Shown here piece after piece: positions 27,590 through 37,065 of a stretch of DNA of 64,000 nucleotides. The notes beneath the pieces were generated by a model. It was not told the origin of the DNA, made no database searches, and saw only the letters and a program-made list of their open reading frames with translations. Where the stretch lies: NCBI RefSeq assembly GCF_019402665.1, contig NZ_VSST01000044.1:62001-126000 (forward strand), in the 5' to 3' direction. Within the stretch, counting starts at the first letter, position 1. Every line of letters starts with the position of its first letter. A program made the position numbers and the translations under genes. Source of the DNA: Bradyrhizobium canariense (GTDB lineage Bacteria; Pseudomonadota; Alphaproteobacteria; Rhizobiales; Xanthobacteraceae).

Positions 27590-29290
27590 TCAGCTGAGCT
27601 GCTCGAATCCCCCATCGAGCCAGAGCTTGCGTGCCAGCTTGCGCTGGATCTTGCCGCTGGTGGTCTTCGGCAGAGTGCCGGGCCGGATCAGCGCGATGTG
27701 GCGCGCGGAGAGCTCGTGGTTGTCGGCGACGGCCTCGCGAATCCGACCCTTGATGGCTTCGGTGTCGATCGAGTGGCGCGCAGTGCGCTCGATTTCCTGG
27801 ACGATGACGAGTGTTTCTTCGCCGGTCTCGTCCGGCACCGAGAACGCCGCGCCGCAATTTTCGCGCAAAGCTCGATCGAGCGATTGCACGGTGCGCTCGA
27901 CGTCCTGGGGATAATGGTTGATGCCACGGATGATGATGAGGTCCTTGATCCGTCCCGTGACGAACAATTCGCCCGTGGCGTCGACGAAGCCGAGGTCGCC
28001 GGTGCGCAGCCATGCCCCGTCTTCGGCGGCAATCTGCGCATTGAGCCCCTCGCGCGTCGCCTCGTCGTTGCGCCAATAGGCGCGGGCAATATTGGCGCCG
28101 TTCACCCATATTTCACCGACCCGGTCCGCGGGCAGGCGCGTCCGATTGTCCGGGTCCACGATCGCGATCCGTTCGCCGGTGAGCGCGCGCCCGCAGCCGA
28201 CGGCGATCTGCGTGTCTTCGGCGCTGGAAGGCGCTTCCGCCGCATGCGCCTGAAGCGCCGTGCGGCTCAGGCTGCGTGTGACATGACCTCCGCCGCGGCG
28301 TCCGCCGGAAATCAGGAGTGTCGCTTCCGCCATTCCGTAGGCGGGATACATCGCGCGCGGATCGAAGCCGTGGGGCGCGAATGTCTGGACGAACCGCTCG
28401 ATGGTTTCCGCACGCACCGGCTCTGCGCCGTTCAGCGCGATCCTGAGCGAGGACAGGTCGACGCCCTCCATCTGGTCGGCGCGATAGCGGCTGACGCAGA
28501 GATCGAAGCCGAAATTCGGGCTGCACGCCACTTCCGCGCGAAAATGCGAGATCGCGCGCAGCCAGCCGAGTGGCCGCTGCATGAACGCATTCGGTGCCAT
28601 CAGCACGCAGGTCGCCCCAACATAGAGCGCCTGCAGTGCGTTCAGGATCAGCCCCATGTCGTGATAGAGCGGCACCCAATTGACGTAAGTCGATTGCCGG
28701 GTGTTGCCGAGCGCGAGCCGGATCATCTCGAGATTGGCGAGCAGATTGGCGTGGCTCACCATCACGCCTTTGGGCGCGGACGTCGAGCCGGAGGTGTATT
28801 GCAGGAAGGCGATGTCGTCCGGCGCCGGCTCGGGTAGTTCGATTGTCTCACCATCGTCCGCGGCGAGATCGACCTCGATCCAGCGAATGTTCTCATGCGC
28901 GAAGCGTGCCCGCAGATCACCGCGGAGCGCGACGGCCGAATTGGTCAGCGCCACCGCCGGCGTGCAATTGGCGAGGATCGCGGCGCTGGCATCGCGCGCG
29001 CTGTTTCGCCGCGGCATCATCATCGGCACGGCGATGATGCCGGCCATCAGACAGCCGAAGAACGCCACCATGAACTCGATGCCGGGCGGAAACACCAGGA
29101 TGGCGCGGTCGCCGGGACGCGCGGCCACGGTCAGTCGCAACGCGAGCGCGCCCGCGGCATCGTGCAGCTGTCGAAAGCTGAGGGCAGCTTCCTCCGTCCC
29201 GCGATCGGAGACGAAGACATAGACGCGGTCGTCGGCCTGCTCCGCCGCACGCCGGGCCAGCAGTGCCACGAGCGAGCGGAAGGTTTCCAT
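27590..29290 (-). CDS. Fatty-acyl-AMP ligase (FadD/FAAL-like)
   Basis: An ANL-superfamily enzyme of 566 residues, expected to activate a fatty acid as acyl-AMP and load it onto an acyl carrier protein. The P-loop-like LQYTSGSTSAPKGVMVSHAN lies near 162-181. Other motifs are YGMAEATLLISGG and the C-terminal domain LRTGDLGFVDATGELFVTGRIKD, read as a run of ANL core motifs, with the catalytic Lys near TTSGKIQRK. An acyl carrier protein gene lies directly upstream on the same strand, which favours an acyl-ACP product over acyl-CoA. Confidence 0.88.
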   Translation of the reverse strand: METFRSLVALLARRAAEQADDRVYVFVSDRGTEEAALSFRQLHDAAGALALRLTVAARPGDRAILVFPPGIEFMVAFFGCLMAGIIAVPMMMPRRNSARDASAAILANCTPAVALTNSAVALRGDLRARFAHENIRWIEVDLAADDGETIELPEPAPDDIAFLQYTSGSTSAPKGVMVSHANLLANLEMIRLALGNTRQSTYVNWVPLYHDMGLILNALQALYVGATCVLMAPNAFMQRPLGWLRAISHFRAEVACSPNFGFDLCVSRYRADQMEGVDLSSLRIALNGAEPVRAETIERFVQTFAPHGFDPRAMYPAYGMAEATLLISGGRRGGGHVTRSLSRTALQAHAAEAPSSAEDTQIAVGCGRALTGERIAIVDPDNRTRLPADRVGEIWVNGANIARAYWRNDEATREGLNAQIAAEDGAWLRTGDLGFVDATGELFVTGRIKDLIIIRGINHYPQDVERTVQSLDRALRENCGAAFSVPDETGEETLVIVQEIERTARHSIDTEAIKGRIREAVADNHELSARHIALIRPGTLPKTTSGKIQRKLARKLWLDGGFEQLS

Positions 29291-29314
29291 GGGTTGCGCC
29301 GGCTTCAGCCGCCC

Positions 29315-29569
29315 TCAGGCGGCGGGGCGGATTGCGCGCTTGTCGGCGAGAAATCGCGACAGCGCCTCAACGGTCGGATGGTCGTAGAAGTCGTCCGTCG
29401 ATAGTTCGAGGTCGAGCTTCTCCTCGAGTTCCATCATCAGGTAGACCAGCATCGCCGAATCGAGCCCGAGGCGGCTGAATTTCGTGCCGATGTCGACGCG
29501 GTCGCTCGAAATTCGCAGGATATTTGCCAGGGCGGTAACGCAGAAATCCGAAATCTGCTCGCGTGTCAT
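29315..29569 (-). CDS. Acyl carrier protein
   Basis: An 84-residue carrier protein with the phosphopantetheine attachment motif LGLDSAM, Ser38, followed by the acidic helix LEEKLDLELSTDDFYDHPTVEAL. The LDSA form is typical of carrier proteins paired with acyl-AMP ligases rather than of the housekeeping AcpP. The gene starts at 29569 and lies 24 bases upstream of the FAAL-like gene. Confidence 0.9.
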   Translation of the reverse strand: MTREQISDFCVTALANILRISSDRVDIGTKFSRLGLDSAMLVYLMMELEEKLDLELSTDDFYDHPTVEALSRFLADKRAIRPAA

Positions 29570-29794
29570 GTCATGTCCCAGAAACAATGGGAACGACAAT
29601 ACGGGCGACCCCCTGGTTGTCAATTTGGCCGGAACGCCGCCGCGTCGAAGGTTGTGGACTGTTGCTTCCTTGCGTCGGCCGGTGCCCAATCCGTGCACAG
29701 GCCGGCGCTATTTCCAGCGGTCGACTGCGGCAAGCGCCCGTCGCGGCAGCGGCTTTCTGATTTGATTGCCCGGCAACGCCGCGTCCAGATAGCG

Positions 29795-30565
29795 TCAGTT
29801 CTGGTAGTAATAGCCACGCGGTTGGTAAACCTGCCGGGGCTGCGGCTGATAATAGGTGCCGTTGCCCTGATTGTAATATTGCTGCGGCTGCTGCTGGTAG
29901 ACCTGCGCGTCATAGAGCGGGCGGCTGCCACGCGGCGCCGGGTAGCGCGTGCCGGTGTCGCTGCCATCGGCTGGATAGATGTAATTGTCGTCCTGGGGCA
30001 TGTAGCGGCGGGCGGGCTGGGCCGTCGGTGCGAGATTCACGGGGTCGCCTGATGTGGCGTACTGCTCCTCGGTCGGCTGCGGTGCGCGGGCGACAGCCGT
30101 GGGGTTGCGGCCGCGCGGGTTGCGGGCGAGCGCCACCTGCGACGAGCCGGTCAGCGTCACCGTGGTGTTGAGCACGCCCTGCTGCTGCACCAGCGCGTAG
30201 AGCGTCGAGGCGTTCTGCCGCGACAGCCGCACGCAGCCATGAGACGCCGGTGTGCCGAGCCGGCCGACCGAGTCTGTGCCGTGGATGGCGTGCCCGATCT
30301 TGGTGAAGAAGATCGAATGCGGCATCGGCGCGTCGTCGAATTCCTTGGAGTAGTGGTCCTCTTCCATGCGGAAGGCACGGAACGCGCCGTTCGGCGTCTC
30401 GCGGGAGGGGATGCCTGTCGACACCGGCCAGTGATAGCGCGCGATGCCGTCGACGGCGACGGTCATCTGCTGATTGTCCTTGTCGACGGTGATCTCGACC
30501 TTGGCCTGCGCGGCGCCCGCGCTCAAAAGCATCAGGGAGGTGAAAGCAATAAAAAACGAACGCAT
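29795..30565 (-). CDS. L,D-transpeptidase (YkuD domain), exported
   Basis: A peptidoglycan cross-linking or protein-anchoring enzyme acting in the periplasm. The 256-residue product has a signal peptide cleaved after about residue 21 (AAQA), then the YkuD domain with H95 in AIHGTDSVGRLGTPA and the catalytic SHGCVR at 108-113 (C111). About the last 60 residues are Tyr/Gln/Pro-rich and low complexity (YQQQPQQYYNQG), possibly a cell-wall-binding tail. Start 30565 is the ATG that gives a proper signal peptide. Confidence 0.93.
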   Translation of the reverse strand: MRSFFIAFTSLMLLSAGAAQAKVEITVDKDNQQMTVAVDGIARYHWPVSTGIPSRETPNGAFRAFRMEEDHYSKEFDDAPMPHSIFFTKIGHAIHGTDSVGRLGTPASHGCVRLSRQNASTLYALVQQQGVLNTTVTLTGSSQVALARNPRGRNPTAVARAPQPTEEQYATSGDPVNLAPTAQPARRYMPQDDNYIYPADGSDTGTRYPAPRGSRPLYDAQVYQQQPQQYYNQGNGTYYQPQPRQVYQPRGYYYQN

Positions 30566-30880
30566 CTGAGTTCTGGCCTCCGGCCTGTTCACGCTAGGCG
30601 CCGCGGCTCTCCGTCCCCCGGCGTGCAATATGCCTGCAATCCGGCTTTCGTTCCAGCGGCCTGCCCGGCCATCGTTAACGTGACGGCGGGCGTTAGCAAG
30701 GCCGCTTTGTGCCGCGCCGCCCGTGGCGATGCTGACATTTTCGCGAGCGGGCACGCGTTCACAACGCCGACAATTCGTCACAAAGGCGCAACCATTTGGC
30801 CGCGCCCGGCGTTGAGGATGCCTGCCTCGACAGGCGGCGTTCGCCGCCAATTGCCCCTTACACCGTCCCTGGGACCGAAA
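30566..30880. promoter_or_regulatory. Divergent intergenic region, L,D-transpeptidase / glycine-zipper gene
   Basis: This 315-base region separates two divergent exported-protein genes and must carry both promoters. It contains AT-richer patches such as ATTTTCGCG and TTCACAACGCC, but no clear -35/-10 pair or repeat. No gene was recognised in it. Confidence 0.4.
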
Positions 30881-31204
30881 ATGAACAAAGCCCGTATCAC
30901 CGCCGCGTCATTGCCGGCCGGTTTGCCCGCCCGCCTGCTGTTTGCAGCCGCCGCCATGGCGCTGGTGCTGTTGTCGCTGCCACATGCCGGGCACGCGCAG
31001 GGCATCGTGCGCGGCGCCCAGGAAGGTTCTTATGAAGGCAACCGTATCGCCGGTCCTGTGGGCGGCGTGGTCGGTGGCGCGGTCGGCGCCGGCGTTGGCG
31101 GGGCCGTGGGAGCAGTCGAGGGTGTGTTCGGCATTCCCCATCGCGGCCACCGCCGCTGCCGCGGCTATTACGACGGATACAACCGCTTCCACTGCTATCG
31201 GTAA
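30881..31204 (+). CDS. Exported glycine-zipper protein, hypothetical
   Basis: The 107-residue product has a signal peptide (AAAAMALVLLSLPHAGHA) and then a glycine-zipper run, GPVGGVVGGAVGAGVGG, of the type found in small membrane-inserting envelope proteins. The C-terminus is basic and aromatic with RHHR-like content and two Cys (RCRGYYDGYNRFHCYR). ATG 30881 is the only start that gives a usable signal peptide. The role is unknown. Confidence 0.75.
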   Translation: MNKARITAASLPAGLPARLLFAAAAMALVLLSLPHAGHAQGIVRGAQEGSYEGNRIAGPVGGVVGGAVGAGVGGAVGAVEGVFGIPHRGHRRCRGYYDGYNRFHCYR

Positions 31205-31212
31205 CCCCTGGC

Positions 31213-31245
31213 GATTCCGGGGCGCGCGCGTGCCCCCGGAATGAC
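31213..31245. repeat. Short palindromic repeat, ATTCCGGGGC type
   Basis: GATTCCGGGGCGCGCGCG is followed by TGCCCCCGGAATGAC, forming a compact hairpin at the 3' end shared by the convergent glycine-zipper and ABC permease genes. It looks like a reduced copy of the 1151-1228 element and may serve as a terminator for both genes. Confidence 0.7.
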
Positions 31246-31253
31246 GGCCGGGG

Positions 31254-32011
31254 TCAGTTCTTCAACCGATACCCCGTGCGGAAAATCCACCAGATCACGA
31301 CCAGACAGATCACCAGGAACGCCGTCGTCATGCCGATGCTCACGGATACGCTGACGTCCGCGATCTCGTAGAAGCTCCAGCGGAAGCCGGAGATCAGATA
31401 GACGACCGGATTGAGCAGCGCCACCGTGCGCCAGGCGGGCGGCAGCATATCGATGGAATAGAAGCTGCCACCGAGGAAGGTCAGCGGCGTCACCACCAGC
31501 ATCGGGATCATCTGCAGCTTTTCGAACCCGTCGGCCCAGATGCCGATGATGAAACCGAACAGGCTGAACGTCACCGCCGTCAGGACCAGGAAGGCCAGCA
31601 TCCAGACCGGATGGTGGATGTGCAGCGGCACGAACAGGCCGGCCGTGGCGAGGATGATCAGGCCGAGGATGATCGATTTGGTCGCAGCCGCGCCGACATA
31701 GCCGAGCACGATCTCGAAATAGGAGATCGGCGCCGACAGGATCTCGTAGATCGTGCCGGTGAATTTCGGGAAGTAGATGCCGAACGAGGCGTTGGCGATG
31801 CTCTGCGTCAGCACCGAGAGCATGATCAGGCCCGGCACGATGAAGGTGCCGTAGCTGACGCCCTCGACCTGGCTGATGCGCGAGCCGATCGCGGCGCCGA
31901 ACACCACGAAATACAGCGAGGTCGAGACCACCGGCGAGACGATGCTTTGCAGCAGCGTGCGCCAGGTGCGCGCCATTTCGAACAGATAGATGGCGCGGAC
32001 AGCCCGGTAGT

Positions 32012-32015
<4 letters not shown>
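31254..32015 (-). CDS. ABC-2 type transporter permease
   Basis: A 253-residue inner-membrane protein with six predicted helices, forming the channel of an ABC-2 exporter. Features include the cytoplasmic N-terminal helix YLFEMARTWRTLLQSIVSP and the conserved PLTFLGGSFYSIDMLPPAW near 185. The start ATG overlaps the ATPase stop by 4 bases (ATGA), so the pair is coupled. The substrate is unknown; relatives export drugs, lipids or polysaccharides. Confidence 0.92.
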
Positions 32016-32935
<920 letters not shown>

Positions 32936-33216
32936 GATGGCCGCAAGTCTGAGGGGGGCGAAGGCTGGGGAGGGGAGGCTGGAACCTGCCGGGAGGACGG
33001 GTCAGCGGAGCCCTGAGATAGGAATGCCCTTGCCCGGCTGCAATTAGCCGGAGAAAAATGGCCTCAAAACAGGCCCTTCCGTGGCAGGTTTCGAGCAAGT
33101 GTTGCGCGATGGTCACGGCTTGCTGCTAAGATCGTCGTTCACGCGGCTCTTTGTTGCGTCTGCGAGCAGGCCATGGCTACGATTCCGGCCGAAGCATATT
33201 CCCAGGGAAAAGATCG

Positions 33217-33930
33217 ATGAGACCGAACGGCCGTCACACCGCCGGCACCAGCCAGTTGTCCGCCCTCCGTGCATGGGCGATGGGCCTGCTTCTGCTGTCA
33301 GCTGTTGCCATCAGCCCGACCACCGTCAAGGCGGCGCCGAGCCAGGCTGCGGTCGCGACCACGCATGTCTACCTCCTCCGCGGCGTGCTCAACATCTTCT
33401 CGCTCGGGCTCGACACGATCGGCGCCCGGCTCCAGGCGCAGGGCATCCCGGTGACCGTCGCGAATTTCGTGTCGTGGTCCTCGCTCGCGGATGAGGCCGC
33501 CACCGCCTACAAGGCCGGCCGGCTCAAGACCATCGTGCTGGTCGGGCACTCCTCCGGCGCAACCGCGCTGCCGGACATGATCGCCAAGCTCAACCGTCTT
33601 GGCGTGCCCGTGAAGCTCGCGATCGGGCTCGACTCCGTGTTCAAGACCAAACTGTCGACCGGCGCCGAACGCTACATCAACATCTATATCGGCGACGGCC
33701 CCGGCGAGCCGGTGAAGCGCGCGGACGGTTTTCGCGGCAAGCTCGACAATGTCGACGTCCGCGGCTCCGGTGTCGGCCACATCTCGATCGACAAGAACGA
33801 AGCGATCCAGCGCCGCGTGATCGCCGAGATCGACGCCGCAACCATGCGCTCGCGCGCACCGGCTCCGGTTGCCGAACCCGGCGCGCCCAGGCCGGCGCGG
33901 TCGGCGGCGGCAACGGCTCCCCGGAACTAA
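33217..33930 (+). CDS. Secreted alpha/beta-hydrolase-like protein A
   Basis: The 237-residue product has a signal segment (WAMGLLLLSAVAISPTTVKA) and then a hydrolase-like core. A plausible Ser-Asp-His triad is S112 in VGHSSGA, D139 in GLDSV and H188 in GHISID. The same order and the motif RYINIYIGD recur in the gene at 37066, so the two are paralogs. The C-terminus is Pro/Ala-rich. The substrate is unknown; a lipase or esterase role is inference. Confidence 0.78.
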   Translation: MRPNGRHTAGTSQLSALRAWAMGLLLLSAVAISPTTVKAAPSQAAVATTHVYLLRGVLNIFSLGLDTIGARLQAQGIPVTVANFVSWSSLADEAATAYKAGRLKTIVLVGHSSGATALPDMIAKLNRLGVPVKLAIGLDSVFKTKLSTGAERYINIYIGDGPGEPVKRADGFRGKLDNVDVRGSGVGHISIDKNEAIQRRVIAEIDAATMRSRAPAPVAEPGAPRPARSAAATAPRN

Positions 33931-33954
33931 GCCTTCGCCGCGAGCCGCTGAATT

Positions 33955-33989
33955 GACAATGCCGCCGTCATGCAGACGGCGGCATTGTC
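33955..33989 (+). terminator. Perfect 15-bp hairpin after secreted hydrolase A
   Basis: GACAATGCCGCCGTC at 33955-33969 pairs perfectly with GACGGCGGCATTGTC at 33975-33989 around ATGCA. It starts 25 bases after the stop codon. No long T-run follows, but stem stability makes it a likely terminator or transcript end. Confidence 0.8.
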
Positions 33990-34331
33990 GTATCTGCAGA
34001 GCCAAACTCGATCACCTGCCGGTCGGAGGAAGGGAACTCGGCACCCGATCTGGTGTTGTCACACTATGACAAGGAAACGAAACGTCGGCCCCATGGCGGT
34101 TCAGCCCGAGCGGGCGTGGGCCGGTCGCCCTGTTTCCGAAAACGTCCTTGAGAAAAAGCCGCAGCCTCAATCGAGCCAGTTGAGCGCGACGCGAGCTGGC
34201 CTGTTGAGACAGCACGCCCTGCGAACGCAGCGGGCGTTGCTCGCCGGCAACCGCGATGGTCGCAAGAGTTAAGAGTTCCTCGAACTGACAGGCCGGTGTT
34301 CCGGTGTGCCGTCTGTCTGGGGCCAGTCCAC
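33990..34331. other. Intergenic region, no supported gene
   Basis: About 340 bases upstream of the metallopeptidase gene. An ATG frame at 34066-34272 encodes a 68-residue basic peptide without a ribosome site or recognisable motif, and is not called. The region presumably carries the metallopeptidase promoter; nothing more specific is visible. Confidence 0.4.
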
Positions 34332-35321
34332 GTGAAGTTTTTTCAGTGCCCGTCATGCCGCCATCCTGTCTCGTTCGAGCACGTCGCGTGCGCGAATTGC
34401 AGCACCGAGCTGGCGTTCGATTCCTCGCGTATCGACATGACGAAACTTGCATCCCATCAAGCTTGCCGTAACCGCGAGATCATCGGCTGCAACTGGTGTG
34501 TCGAGGGCGCGGACTGGTATTGCGGCTCGTGTCGCCTCACGCGCACGATTCCGAACCTCGGCAGCACCAGAAACGTCATGCTCTGGCGCCGCATGGAGGA
34601 AGCCAAGCGCCGTCTTCTCTATGATCTCAGCCGCCTCAGGCTTCCGCTCGCATCGCGCAGCGGCGAACCATTGGCTTTCGACATTCTCTCGGACGAGGTC
34701 AGTCCGATCCTGACCGGGCATCTCTCGGGCCTGATCACGCTCAACCTTGCCGAGGCCGACGATGTCGAACGAGAATCTCGCCGCGTGGCATTCCGGGAGC
34801 CGTACCGCACGCTGCTCGGACATTTCCGGCACGAGATCGGTCACTTCTATTGGGACCTGCTCGTTGACGGCACGACATTCCAGGCCCCGTTCAAGCTGAT
34901 CTTCGGTGACCAGGCGCAGGACTATCAGGCCGCGATCAACTCCTATTACAACCGCGCCGATCGTTCATACGACCGAAGCGGCTTCATCAGCGAGTACGCC
35001 ACGTCCCACCCCTGGGAGGATTGGGCGGAAACGTTCGCGCATTTCCTGCACATCGTGTCGACGCTCGACTCGCTGGCAGGTTTGCCGTTGTCGCTGGACG
35101 AGCGCGCCCGCCAGACCCTGACGGATCCCTATCTCGAGAGCGACTTCGAGGCACTCCTGGCCCTGTGGATGCCGCTTGCCCGCAGCATCAACGAACTCAA
35201 CCGCTCGCTTGGGATGAGCGACGCATATCCCTTCGACATATCGCCGGCGGTCAAGGGCAAGCTGCATCTCGTCCACATGGCGATCAGCGCATTCCGCGAT
35301 CAGCAGAGTTTGGCGGCGTAA
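34332..35321 (+). CDS. Zinc-ribbon putative metallopeptidase (Peptidase_Mx-like)
   Basis: A 329-residue cytoplasmic-looking protein. The N-terminal 70 residues hold two zinc-ribbon-like Cys sets: C6, C9, C20, C23 and then C53, C56, C64, C67. The C-terminal two-thirds carry a gluzincin-like site, HEIGH at 167-171 with a downstream E233 in WEDWAETFAHFLH. This order fits the zinc-ribbon plus Peptidase_Mx families. GTG 34332 starts the protein just before FFQCPSC; an ATG at 34296 is in frame but adds residues unlike the family. The proteolytic activity is predicted, not shown. Confidence 0.8.
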   Translation: MKFFQCPSCRHPVSFEHVACANCSTELAFDSSRIDMTKLASHQACRNREIIGCNWCVEGADWYCGSCRLTRTIPNLGSTRNVMLWRRMEEAKRRLLYDLSRLRLPLASRSGEPLAFDILSDEVSPILTGHLSGLITLNLAEADDVERESRRVAFREPYRTLLGHFRHEIGHFYWDLLVDGTTFQAPFKLIFGDQAQDYQAAINSYYNRADRSYDRSGFISEYATSHPWEDWAETFAHFLHIVSTLDSLAGLPLSLDERARQTLTDPYLESDFEALLALWMPLARSINELNRSLGMSDAYPFDISPAVKGKLHLVHMAISAFRDQQSLAA

Positions 35322-35343
35322 ACATCGCGCAGGACGGCCCCCG

Positions 35344-36192
35344 TTACGTCAGGAACGCGCGAATGCTGTCCGCGATCTCCTTCGCATGCGTCTCCAGCGC
35401 GAAATGACCGGTGTCAAAGAACTGCACCACGGCGTTCGGATTGTCGCGCTTGAACGCTTCGGCGCCGGGCGGAATGAAGAACGGATCGTTCTTGCCCCAG
35501 ACCGCGAGGAAAGGCGGCTTGTGCGTACGGAAATAATCCTGGAAGGCGGGGTAGAGCGCGACGTTGCTCTTGTAGTCGCCGAACAGGTCGAGCTGCACGT
35601 CGTCCGAGCCCGGGCGCGCAAGGTAGAAATTGTCGAGGTTCTGGCCATCCGGTGACACGGTCATCGGATCGGGGACACCATGCGTGTACTGCCAGCGCGT
35701 CGCCTCCGGCGTGAGGAGCGCGCGCAGCGCGTCGCGATTGGCCGGCGAGGGATCCTGCCAATAGGCCTTGAGCGGAGTCCAGTTGTCGCTAAGGCCATCC
35801 TCATAGGCATTGCCGTTCTGCGAGATGATCGCCGTGATCCGCTCGGGGTGGCTGAGCGCAAGCCGGAAACCAGTCGGCGCGCCGTAGTCGAAGACGTAGA
35901 CCGCGAACCGGTCGAAGCCGATCACCTCGGTGAAGCGTTCGATCACGCGTGCGACGCTATCGAACGTGTAACGGAAGCTTTCGCGCGAAGGCATGCCGGA
36001 TTGGCCGAAGCCGGGAAGGTCGGGCGCCACGATATGAAACCTGTCCGCAAGCAGCGGAATGAGGTCGCGAAACATGTGGCCTGCGCTGGGGAAGCCGTGA
36101 AGCAGCAGGAGTTTTGGCGCTCCGACAGTGCCGGCCTCGCGATAGGCCACCTTGAATCCGTCGACATCCGCGCTGCGGTACGTGATTGACAT
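35344..36192 (-). CDS. Alpha/beta hydrolase (haloalkane dehalogenase / epoxide hydrolase-like)
   Basis: A 282-residue soluble hydrolase. Motifs are the oxyanion HGFPSAGHM near 32-40, the nucleophile Asp102 in VFDYGAPTG, and the catalytic His in TGHFALE near 266. An Asp rather than Ser nucleophile points to epoxide hydrolase or dehalogenase-like chemistry. Start: GGAG at 36200-36203 on the minus strand lies 6 bases before ATG 36192 and overlaps the upstream ATG 36204, which favours 36192. It is transcribed away from the CGNR regulator. Confidence 0.88.
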   Translation of the reverse strand: MSITYRSADVDGFKVAYREAGTVGAPKLLLLHGFPSAGHMFRDLIPLLADRFHIVAPDLPGFGQSGMPSRESFRYTFDSVARVIERFTEVIGFDRFAVYVFDYGAPTGFRLALSHPERITAIISQNGNAYEDGLSDNWTPLKAYWQDPSPANRDALRALLTPEATRWQYTHGVPDPMTVSPDGQNLDNFYLARPGSDDVQLDLFGDYKSNVALYPAFQDYFRTHKPPFLAVWGKNDPFFIPPGAEAFKRDNPNAVVQFFDTGHFALETHAKEIADSIRAFLT

Positions 36193-36204
36193 GACCTTCT
36201 CCAT

Positions 36205-36290
36205 TGGTAGTAACCCTATTAAAGCTATCTAAGAGGTTACGTCCAACCGTAGTAACTTGTCAATGGCGTCTTAACAGGTTATGTAGGTCC
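36205..36290. promoter_or_regulatory. Divergent promoter with GTAACC/GGTTA repeats
   Basis: Between the hydrolase and the CGNR protein, GTAACC at 36210-36215 is inverted as GGTTAC at 36235-36240. A second pair, GTAACT near 36252 and AGGTTA near 36277, follows. The stretch is AT-rich and lies exactly where a regulator of the divergent pair would bind. The assignment as operators is inference. Confidence 0.55.
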
Positions 36291-36319
36291 ATGTTCTCCC
36301 GACCGGCCAAGGACCGCTC

Positions 36320-36937
36320 ATGGATCGCCCGCCCGCCATGTTCATCGCCGACTCGCTCGGCCTCGACTTTCTCAACTCGGTGGCGACACCGGTCGATACG
36401 CCGGTGGACTGGATCGACGGTGGTCATGGCCTGATCGACTGGCTGGCGCGGGCAAAGCTGGTGCCGCCGGATGATCTGCACGCGCTGACGGCCCGCGCCA
36501 CGCCGGACGAGTTGGACAAGGTCGCGGATCAGGCGCGCGCCTTGCGCGAATGGTTCAGGGGATTCGTGCGCAAGCATGCGGGCCGGCCGCTCACGAGGGA
36601 TGCATTGCGCGAGCTCGGTCCATTGAACAGCCTGCTGGAGCGCGACGAAGCCTTCAGCCGGATCGAGCCCGGGCCTCACGATGGCGGCGCTCTCGCATTG
36701 CGAATGAAACGGCGCTGGCGCTCGCCGGAAGCGCTATTGCTGCCGGTTGGCGAAGCCATGGCGAAGTTCGTATGCGACGAGGACTTTTCCAACGTCAAGG
36801 CGTGCGAGGGGCACAACTGCACCATGCTGTTCGCCGACCACACGCGCAGGCGCGCGCGGCGATGGTGCATCATGGCGGTCTGCGGCAACCGCGCGAAACA
36901 GGCTGCCCACCGCAGCAGGCTCAAGAGCGTGCAGTGA
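36320..36937 (+). CDS. CGNR zinc-finger / ABATE-domain protein, putative regulator
   Basis: A 205-residue protein with an N-terminal ABATE-type region (LGLDFLNSVATPVDTPVDW) and a C-terminal CGNR zinc finger with Cys in EGHNCTMLF and in RRWCIMAVCGNRAKQAAH. Such proteins are thought to be DNA-binding regulators of stress or detoxification genes. It is divergent from the alpha/beta-hydrolase and probably controls it through the GTAACC repeats between them. Start 36320 is likely; ATG 36338 is possible. Confidence 0.85.
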   Translation: MDRPPAMFIADSLGLDFLNSVATPVDTPVDWIDGGHGLIDWLARAKLVPPDDLHALTARATPDELDKVADQARALREWFRGFVRKHAGRPLTRDALRELGPLNSLLERDEAFSRIEPGPHDGGALALRMKRRWRSPEALLLPVGEAMAKFVCDEDFSNVKACEGHNCTMLFADHTRRRARRWCIMAVCGNRAKQAAHRSRLKSVQ

Positions 36938-37065
36938 TTGGGTGTCGAGATGCTGGAATGAGCGCGGATCGAGCCCCGGTTCCGTGCCCCAAATTCCACC
37001 CAATCGGCCGTCACTAAGCGCCTTTGGGGGAGGCTGCAGCCTCCCGGAGTGGGACTGCTGGACTG

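Noticed and set aside
33970..34272. Small plus-strand frame ahead of the metallopeptidase gene
   Set aside because: It begins inside the perfect terminator hairpin loop, lacks a ribosome site, and has no recognisable motif.
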